Shown here: piece by piece, positions 58,723 through 64,000 of the stretch
Layout: every line of letters starts with the position of its first letter
Position numbering within the stretch: the first letter of the stretch is position 1
Assembly: GCA_032622095.1 (NCBI GenBank)
Contig: CP136065.1
Span: forward strand, 21,814,134-21,878,133
Length of the DNA stretch: 64,000 nt
Direction of reading: 5' to 3'
Source: Siphonodentalium dalli
Lineage: Eukaryota > Mollusca > Scaphopoda > Gadilida > Siphonodentaliidae
Position numbers and translations under genes: made by a program
The notes under the pieces: model-generated
Database searches by the model: none
The model's input: the letters and a program-made list of their open reading frames with translations, nothing else
What the model was told of the DNA's origin: nothing

Positions 58723-58815
58723 TTCCTCATTTTTGAGGAGGTATAGCTATAGAATTACCCTATTCCAAAAAAAATTGAAATTGGTATGAAATACCTCAAG
58801 TACATTCATCATCTA

Positions 58816-58879
58816 AACCGGAAGTGCTTTTACAACCGGAAGTGCAAATTCATTTATCACGTGTCTATTCTTATAAAAG
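58816..58879 (+). promoter_or_regulatory. DIRS internal promoter: paired ETS-like sites and TATA box
   Basis: AACCGGAAGTGC occurs twice (58816-58827 and 58834-58845), a perfect 12-base direct repeat containing the ETS core CCGGAAGT. TATAAAAG is at 58872-58879, about 95 bases before the gag ATG; a start site near 58900 would be expected. Inferred from motifs only. Confidence 0.5.
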
Positions 58880-58973
58880 CAATTCCAAAGGTGAGTCTGC
58901 CTCTTTTCCTCCTGTGAGATTCAACAGGGAAGTTCTATAGTTCTATCTTAACATTGTTAACTTTATTTCAACA

Positions 58974-59954
58974 ATGAATAGTCAAACTCAAAGTACTCAG
59001 GAAATATTTTGCCTGTTATGCCAACGCAAAAAGTCGTCTTTTGACGAGCACAAATCCTGCTTTCAATGCAGTGCATGTTCAAAAACCAATACCTGTAAAA
59101 CGTGTGAATTTTGGCTGCCATCCAGGTGGTCAAGGTTAGCAAATTTCATTAAAGAACAAACAACAACTCAGGTTAGTCTGTCCTCTGCCTCTTCTGTGGT
59201 CTCGGCTTCAGAAACCCCAAGGTCGCTGGCTCAGGCTAATCTAATCCCTCATGCCCATGCTGACCTTGGGGTGGGGCTTGCCACATATCCCATATTGTCA
59301 CCTAGACGCCGTTCTGTTCCGAGGGTGAGTTCCAGTATTCACGGACCCGACCATGTTCGACCGCTCCTGCTGGAACCCACCTCAGATTTTCGTCTTCCCA
59401 CCTCCCTTTTACAAGCAGGTGCGAAGACGAATCATCTGTCAGCACGCTCTTCGGCGGAGTCTCTGAATAGGCCCACCACTCGGGACGCAGGGTTCTGGGG
59501 AAATAGTCCTCATTACTATCCTCCCTCGATGACTACACCACCTCCGGGGTTCAATGTTCCTCCATATTGCCCTCCCGTTTGGTCATGGCCTCCATCACAT
59601 CAGGGCTGGTCGGGTTATGGAGCTATGGGTTCACCTCAGAAACAAGTTTTAAATCCTGAAGCTGAAGACTTTGTCCCTAAATTTCGAAAACCTTCTGTAG
59701 TGGAAACAGCTTCAGTTTCTCATTCCATGGCGTCGAGGGACCCGGACGAAATTTCCCTACACCCTCTAGGGTCCGAGAGGTTCGAGGAGGCCCCGAGCGA
59801 TAATGAGCTGTTAGACTCCGCTTCCAATGTAGAGACTGAGCAAAACAGTGAACATAGCGTAGTTGGTGGCCAGGGCAGAGACTTTCAACAACCATCGAAT
59901 TGCTTCAGACGATCTTACCTGCTTCTATGTTTCCGTCGGTACCACCTCAGATAA
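58974..59954 (+). CDS. DIRS gag-like ORF, N-terminal part
   Basis: 326 codons from ATG 58974. The first 50 residues carry paired cysteines (CLLCQRKKSSFDEHKSC, then CSACSKTNTCKTCEFW), a putative zinc-binding motif common at the start of DIRS ORF1 proteins. The rest is Pro/Ser-rich (PPPGFNVPPYCPPVWSWPP), then acidic (EAPSDNELLD). The frame ends in a stop at 59954, while gag-like text continues in another frame from about 59858, so the protein appears to be cut by a one-base frame change between 59858 and 59954. The role, particle or RNP formation with the element RNA, is known for the family only in outline. Confidence 0.72.
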   Translation: MNSQTQSTQEIFCLLCQRKKSSFDEHKSCFQCSACSKTNTCKTCEFWLPSRWSRLANFIKEQTTTQVSLSSASSVVSASETPRSLAQANLIPHAHADLGVGLATYPILSPRRRSVPRVSSSIHGPDHVRPLLLEPTSDFRLPTSLLQAGAKTNHLSARSSAESLNRPTTRDAGFWGNSPHYYPPSMTTPPPGFNVPPYCPPVWSWPPSHQGWSGYGAMGSPQKQVLNPEAEDFVPKFRKPSVVETASVSHSMASRDPDEISLHPLGSERFEEAPSDNELLDSASNVETEQNSEHSVVGGQGRDFQQPSNCFRRSYLLLCFRRYHLR

Positions 59955-60961
59955 TAAAAACCGGGTTCACGTCTAGCGTAGATGAATTATTGGGCAAGTC
60001 AGCTACTAGAGAACATGTTTTAGTTCCTCAATCTGCGCTGCTCGAGACAACTTTTCAACATTACAATGAGGTTTGGTCAGGCATTGAAAAACGGAGAGCT
60101 TCTCCAGGGCGGGCCAGTCCAGCCGCTTTGCCAATTCCGCCTACCAGCAGTAATCTCAAGTTTCGTGACATGTCTTATAAAACTCCTGCTGAACCGGTGT
60201 GTCTGGCTCCGCCAAAGTTGGAATCTGGTACCGATGTGTCCTCCCTTGGGTTACACGATTCGTCCACCAATTTGTCATCTGGCCAACGTGCCGGTTTCCA
60301 ATTACTTTCTCAGCAAATGTTACAGATTTTAAATTTAGCTGACCATCTATCTTCCGCTATATTTTTGGCAGCTCATCCAGATAAGTTAGATCAAATAAAG
60401 GATTTGGCTCAAGTTCTCTCTCGTTGCGTCAGTCATGGGATGTCTGATTCCACTTGTTTTTCTACTAATTTGGAAATTCTTCAGCGTGAGGCGTCCCTTG
60501 CGTCTTCAAATTTACTCAAGCCTCACCACAAGTCATTTCTGATCCGTCAACAGTTGGGGACGGGACAATTATTCAACAATAAGCTATCCGAAGTCCGTGC
60601 GAGTCTTACTGCTGAAGCACAGTTTTCGTCGGTTACTTCTAACAAGTCTCTGCCCACGGGGAAGAAAGGGTCTGGGTTTACTCGGAAAAGGCCGGCTAAT
60701 TTTAGTCAAACCAGACAACAAGCCCCTGGGCTTCAGTCACATTTACCTTTTCCTGCCACTTCCGGCATTGCTCCGTTAATGCCTGAAGTTTGACAACATC
60801 AGCTACAAGCTAATGCTGCACAAATGGTGCACAATGTGCGATCTGAGAATGCCACTCAACAGCACAATCACCCAGGCCCTCCATTTGCTAAACGCCGACT
60901 TCAGGCTGCTCAAAAAGTACGACAGTCTTCGGTTAATCGACCGAAGCCTCGTCGTTTTTGA
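59858..60961 (+). pseudogene. DIRS gag-like ORF, C-terminal part with in-frame TGA
   Basis: The open frame continues as LLQTILPASMFPSVPPQIIK and includes LNLADHLSSAIFLAAHPDKL and KGSGFTRKRPANFSQTRQQ. A TGA at 60791-60793 interrupts it, but the same frame then stays open for another 55 codons and is compositionally consistent: Gln/Asn-rich then basic (AKRRLQAAQKVRQSSVNRPK), to a stop at 60961. I read the TGA as a point mutation (CGA to TGA) in this copy; programmed readthrough is a less likely alternative. The basic tail would suit nucleic-acid binding. Confidence 0.6.
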
Positions 60962-62147
60962 CTGTACTCTTCCACAGTCTGTGCATCCAGTAGGCGGCCG
61001 CTTAAAGTTGTTCGAAAAACATTGGCTCCCACTTTTTCAAAACAACCATTGGCTGGAACAAGTCATCACTCAAGGACTTTTTCTTTTGTTCCGGTCGCCT
61101 CCTCCTCTGACGGTCCATCCTATCGACACATTGTTGCCAAGCGACCCTCTCAGAGCGGAACGTATGGATGCCGCAATCCAATCACTTCTCGATCGACAGG
61201 CTGTGGAAATAGTACACAACCCGGACTATCCGGGATTTTACTCTCGTCTGTTTCTTGTACCCAAACCGTCGGGGCAATTTCGTCCGATTATAGATTTATC
61301 GAATCTCAATCAATTCCTCGATCCACCTCATTTCGGGATGGATACCCCTGTCGCGGTTCGCTCAGCTACCCTTCCGCACAGCTATGGGGTCAGCATCGAT
61401 TTACAAGACGCGTATCTTCATTTGAACATCCACCCGGCGTCTCGACGATACCTCCGGTTTGCGTATCGAGGCCAGTGTTACCAATATCGTACCGTTCTGT
61501 TTGGTTTGAATCTCAGCCCTTGGGCGTTTACCCAAACAATGAATGCCGTTCTGGCTTACTTCCGATCTCGGTCCCAAGTTCTGTCCATGGCTTACTTGGA
61601 CGATTTGTACCTCAATCATTCCAATCCGGTTATTCTTCAGAACGAGACAGACCAATTGATTTCTCTGTTAACCAAACTGGGGTTTCTCATCAACTGGGAG
61701 AAATCATCTCCAGTTCCCACACACAGATTCCTGCATCTGGGCATGTTTTTTGCAACCGACCTAAACCGGGTCTCTCTTCCGGACCGCCGCGCTCGCTCTA
61801 TTCAGGAGCAGGCTTTGGAGGTGCTTGCTCAAGCAACAGTTTCGGCTCGAGTCTTTCTCAGACTCATAGGGTTGATAAGTGCAGCCACCGACTTGATTCG
61901 GGGAGGTCGGCTGCACCTCCGTCCAATTCAGTATTATCTGCTGTCAGTATGGTGCCCATCCCGGGACTCCTTGAACCAACTGATTCCAGTGTCCCCTTGC
62001 CTTCAACAACAAATTTTCCCCTGGACAAACATGCCTTGGTTGATGTCCGGGGTCCCTCTCCAACCTCCTCAACCTCAATTTCTTCTGAGTTCCGATGCCA
62101 GTCAGACCGGTTGGGGGGATTTCTACTACCTGTTCAGGAGACAGTAG
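60813..62147 (+). CDS. DIRS reverse transcriptase and start of RNase H
   Basis: 444 codons. The first ~50 overlap the gag tail in another frame and may not be translated as such. From VGGRLKLFEKHW (about residue 60) the order of RT blocks is clear: LVPKPSGQFRPIIDLSNLN, YGVSIDLQDAYLHLNIHPAS (first catalytic Asp, about residue 196), LFGLNLSPWAFTQTMN, and MAYLDDLYL (catalytic YLDD, about residue 261), then GFLINWEKS and FLHLGM. The RNase H domain begins at LLSSDASQTGWGD near 62090. The frame breaks right after GWG at a run of six G (about 62112-62117) and stops at 62147, while RNase H continues in another frame. RT motifs are intact. Confidence 0.88.
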   Translation: MLHKWCTMCDLRMPLNSTITQALHLLNADFRLLKKYDSLRLIDRSLVVFDCTLPQSVHPVGGRLKLFEKHWLPLFQNNHWLEQVITQGLFLLFRSPPPLTVHPIDTLLPSDPLRAERMDAAIQSLLDRQAVEIVHNPDYPGFYSRLFLVPKPSGQFRPIIDLSNLNQFLDPPHFGMDTPVAVRSATLPHSYGVSIDLQDAYLHLNIHPASRRYLRFAYRGQCYQYRTVLFGLNLSPWAFTQTMNAVLAYFRSRSQVLSMAYLDDLYLNHSNPVILQNETDQLISLLTKLGFLINWEKSSPVPTHRFLHLGMFFATDLNRVSLPDRRARSIQEQALEVLAQATVSARVFLRLIGLISAATDLIRGGRLHLRPIQYYLLSVWCPSRDSLNQLIPVSPCLQQQIFPWTNMPWLMSGVPLQPPQPQFLLSSDASQTGWGDFYYLFRRQ

Positions 62148-62950
62148 AAGGGACTTGGCCATCAGATATGACTCCAGAACATATCAATGTCAAGGAACTG
62201 AGAGCAGTATTTCTTTGTTTACTTCATTGGCAGGATCAGTTACAAGACCAGTCATTGCTAGTCTTGACCGACAATTCAACAGTTGTCAGTTATCTCAAAA
62301 ACAGGGGGGACGCGCTCACACAGCTGTGTTCTCTCACAATCAAAGTATACCAGCTTTTTCTGGCCAGGAACATTACTCTTACAATTCGTCACATTCCGGG
62401 TCGTCTCAATGTCCTTGCGGACGGGCTATCACGTCGAGGTACGATAATTCCCACAGAATGGGCACTCAATCCACAGGTGTTTCAACACCTATGTCATCAG
62501 TGGGGCACCCCCAAGATCGATCTGTTTGCCACACGGTTCAACAATAAACTTCCAAAGTTTGTGTCTCCCTGTCCGGATCCTTTAGCGGTCGCAGTGGATG
62601 CTTTATCTCTGCCGTGGGAAGGGCTATTCGCATATGCTTACCCTCCAACTCCGATACTTCCGTTAGTGTTGCAAAAGATCACGATCATTGCATGTCGAGT
62701 AATTCTCATCTGCCCGTTAGATCTAGCTCGGTCGTGGATCTCTCTTCTTCGGATTCTCTTGGTGTCACCGCCAATTCGGTTGTCCAAATTTCCCAATCTT
62801 CTGAGTCAAGGGTGTCCTCCCATTCCACATCCGTGTCCAGAACGCCTCCATCTTCACGCCTGTCTTTTGTCAGGTCCAGCCTCCGGCAAAGAGGTTTTTC
62901 CCGAAGAGTTGTGGATCACCTATGTCGCGCGCGCCGATCAGGTACCATGA
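62105..62950 (+). CDS. DIRS RNase H (remainder) and connecting domain, shifted frame
   Basis: This open frame continues from the G run with TWPSDMTPEHINVKELRAVF, VLTDNSTVVSYLKNRGDAL and IRHIPGRLNVLADGLSRRG: the conserved Glu (HINVKELRAV), the TDNST Asp and the IPG-x-x-N-x-x-AD Asp of RNase H. Then follows the DIRS/YR-typical connector (PKIDLFATRFNNKLPKFVSP, VDALSLPW, YPPTPILPLVLQKI). Its upstream part (61022-62104) is the RT in a non-coding frame. Overlaps the recombinase frame from 62614. In an intact relative this should be one polypeptide with the RT. Confidence 0.82.
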   Translation, partial: DRLGGFLLPVQETVEGTWPSDMTPEHINVKELRAVFLCLLHWQDQLQDQSLLVLTDNSTVVSYLKNRGDALTQLCSLTIKVYQLFLARNITLTIRHIPGRLNVLADGLSRRGTIIPTEWALNPQVFQHLCHQWGTPKIDLFATRFNNKLPKFVSPCPDPLAVAVDALSLPWEGLFAYAYPPTPILPLVLQKITIIACRVILICPLDLARSWISLLRILLVSPPIRLSKFPNLLSQGCPPIPHPCPERLHLHACLLSGPASGKEVFPEELWITYVARADQVP

Positions 62951-63909
62951 GTTCATATCAAGGAAAATGGAACATATATGTTAAATGGTGCCTGGATTCC
63001 AATGTCTCCTTTGACAAAACTTCTAGACGAAACATTGCAGAATTTCTCAGATTCCTTTTTGAAGAGAAACATTTGGCCCCTATTACTGTAAAAGGGTATC
63101 GCTCTATGTTGTCTAGGACCTCTCAACAAGCTGGTATTAAGTGGATTGGTTCTTGTCATGTTCTTTCAGATTTGGTAGCGAGTTTTTCACTCGCTCGTCC
63201 TCGGAGTTTGGTGTTGACTCCTCAATGGAATTTAGGTTGGATTTTAACCTTTCTCAAGGGTAACCCCTTTGAACCACTGAATTTGTGTACGTTCGCTCAC
63301 CTCACATATAAAACGGTCTTCTTACTGGCATTTGCATCTGCAAGAAGGGTGAGTGAACTGCATGCCTTATTGGTTAGTGCAGAATGTTTACGAATTTCCA
63401 ACTCATCAGTGGAATTATTGCCTACACCGGGGTTTCTGGCAAATAAACAAGTTCCCAGCTCATACCCCACAGTTATTCGCATTCCGGCTCTTCCACAGGG
63501 CGATGATGATTTGTTATGTCCCATCCGTGCCTTGCGGGTCTATCTTCGACGATCCAAACAGCGTCGACGGGTTAGACAGCGGCTTTTCCTTCGTCTTGTG
63601 GCTTCTCGTCAGGATATCTCAGTTCGTGCGGTTGCGCGGTGGATCAAGAATGTTATCATCCTCGCATATGATCAACTCGATCCGCAGAGAAGACGACAAA
63701 TGCATATACGGGCCCATGAACTCAGGGCGATTTCTACATCCTGGGCTTTTCAAAACTCAGTGGCTCTGAAGGACTTAATGGCTGTCGCTTATTGGTCGCA
63801 TCCTTCAACTTTCTCCACATTCTATCCTCGGGACCTTCAGTCTCAATCCGAGAATTTGTTTCGCTTGGGTCCGCTTATCGCCGCTCAGCAAGTTATTCAT
63901 CACTCTTAA
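62614..63909 (+). CDS. DIRS tyrosine recombinase
   Basis: 431 codons, apparently intact. The start is uncertain; family-like text begins about residue 90 (GFSRRVVDHLCRARRSGTMS) so translation may begin anywhere upstream, the first ATG in frame being at 62614 and another at 62947. N-terminal SAM-like core-binding part: YQGKWNIYVKWCLDSN and FLRFLFEEKHLAPITVKGYR. Catalytic part: FLLAFASARRVSELHAL (first Arg, about 245), IRAHELRAISTSWAF (H-x-x-R, about 367-370) and STFSTFYPRDL (nucleophile Tyr, about 403). These are the R-HxxR-Y residues of tyrosine recombinases, which in DIRS elements insert the circular cDNA. It is followed by only 40 bases before the right terminal repeat. Confidence 0.9.
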   Translation: MGRAIRICLPSNSDTSVSVAKDHDHCMSSNSHLPVRSSSVVDLSSSDSLGVTANSVVQISQSSESRVSSHSTSVSRTPPSSRLSFVRSSLRQRGFSRRVVDHLCRARRSGTMSSYQGKWNIYVKWCLDSNVSFDKTSRRNIAEFLRFLFEEKHLAPITVKGYRSMLSRTSQQAGIKWIGSCHVLSDLVASFSLARPRSLVLTPQWNLGWILTFLKGNPFEPLNLCTFAHLTYKTVFLLAFASARRVSELHALLVSAECLRISNSSVELLPTPGFLANKQVPSSYPTVIRIPALPQGDDDLLCPIRALRVYLRRSKQRRRVRQRLFLRLVASRQDISVRAVARWIKNVIILAYDQLDPQRRRQMHIRAHELRAISTSWAFQNSVALKDLMAVAYWSHPSTFSTFYPRDLQSQSENLFRLGPLIAAQQVIHHS

Positions 63910-63948
63910 CCGAAATACATTCCTCGCTACCTCCTCCTATGACTTAAT

Positions 63949-63990
63949 TATACCATGTAGTTCAGTGTGTAACGTATCTTTGAAGGGAAT
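63949..63990 (-). repeat. DIRS right inverted terminal repeat
   Basis: TATACCATGTAGTTCAGTGT continuing to GAAGGGAAT; exact reverse complement of 58681-58722. Outer bases ATAACATTTT run to the window edge, so the true end of the element may be at or just beyond 64000. Confidence 0.95.
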
Positions 63991-64000
63991 ATAACATTTT

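Larger units (their letters stand above)
58678..63995 (+). mobile_element. DIRS-like tyrosine-recombinase retrotransposon, near full length
   Basis: About 5.3 kb. A perfect 42-base inverted terminal repeat (58681-58722 and 63949-63990) flanks, in order, a gag-like region, reverse transcriptase, RNase H and a tyrosine recombinase, all plus strand. Inverted (not split direct) termini together with RT/RH followed by YR are diagnostic of DIRS elements rather than Ngaro or LTR elements. DIRS elements integrate a circular DNA through the recombinase, so no target duplication is expected and none is seen. Frame breaks in gag and RNase H mean this copy is probably no longer autonomous. Confidence 0.9.

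Noticed and set aside
61022-62104. Long open frame upstream of the RNase H part
   Set aside because: This stretch is the reverse transcriptase in the wrong frame; only the part after about 62105 is coding in that frame.
1-64000. tRNA or rRNA genes
   Set aside because: No cloverleaf B-box type sequence or rRNA-like block was noticed by eye; a covariance search would be needed to exclude small ones.

Overview
This is a eukaryotic, almost certainly marine-invertebrate, nuclear window. It is AT-rich, has large introns with GT/AG splice sites, and is packed with DNA transposons, Helitron-like elements, a DIRS-type retrotransposon and palindromic MITEs. No bacterial genes, rRNA, tRNA or CRISPR arrays were seen. 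The phylum cannot be fixed from the sequence; an invertebrate deuterostome or a lophotrochozoan would fit.

Layout. (1) 0.2-9.7 kb: nine head-to-tail Helitron-like non-autonomous elements (5' TC, 3' GC hairpin then CTAG), several about 1.32 kb and nearly identical. (2) 9.7-17.8 kb: introns with several MITEs, a half-SRCR exon at 14896-15068 and a 932-bp Mutator-like element with ~95-bp inverted repeats and a 9-bp target duplication. (3) 17.8-28.7 kb, minus strand: a decayed copy of a large multicopy metazoan protein family that I know only as uncharacterised. It is split by a 7.1-kb PIF/Harbinger-like insertion whose conceptual removal rejoins a reading frame. Its motifs resemble a FEN1/XPG-type nuclease followed by a CXC-like cysteine domain. 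(4) 28.7-33 kb: sparse, with palindromes and MITEs. (5) 33.2-47 kb: a tandem segmental duplication carrying near-identical LDL-receptor class A exons and ~162-bp satellite arrays, with a third partial copy interrupted by a 2.47-kb transposon. (6) 47-57.6 kb: a hAT element, foldback repeats, a 30-bp minisatellite and the last exons of the host gene. (7) 58.7-64 kb: a near full-length DIRS-like retrotransposon (gag, RT/RNase H, tyrosine recombinase) bounded by 42-bp perfect inverted repeats.

The single host gene that can be followed runs on the plus strand. Nine exons spread over 42.7 kb encode half an SRCR domain, four LDLa modules, a divergent SRCR domain split over three exons (one of 38 nt), and the start of a trypsin-like protease domain containing the catalytic His but no recognisable IVGG activation site. 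Splice phases agree through the whole chain. The 5' end and the exons for the catalytic Asp and Ser are not in the window; the DIRS element sits just downstream of the last exon found.
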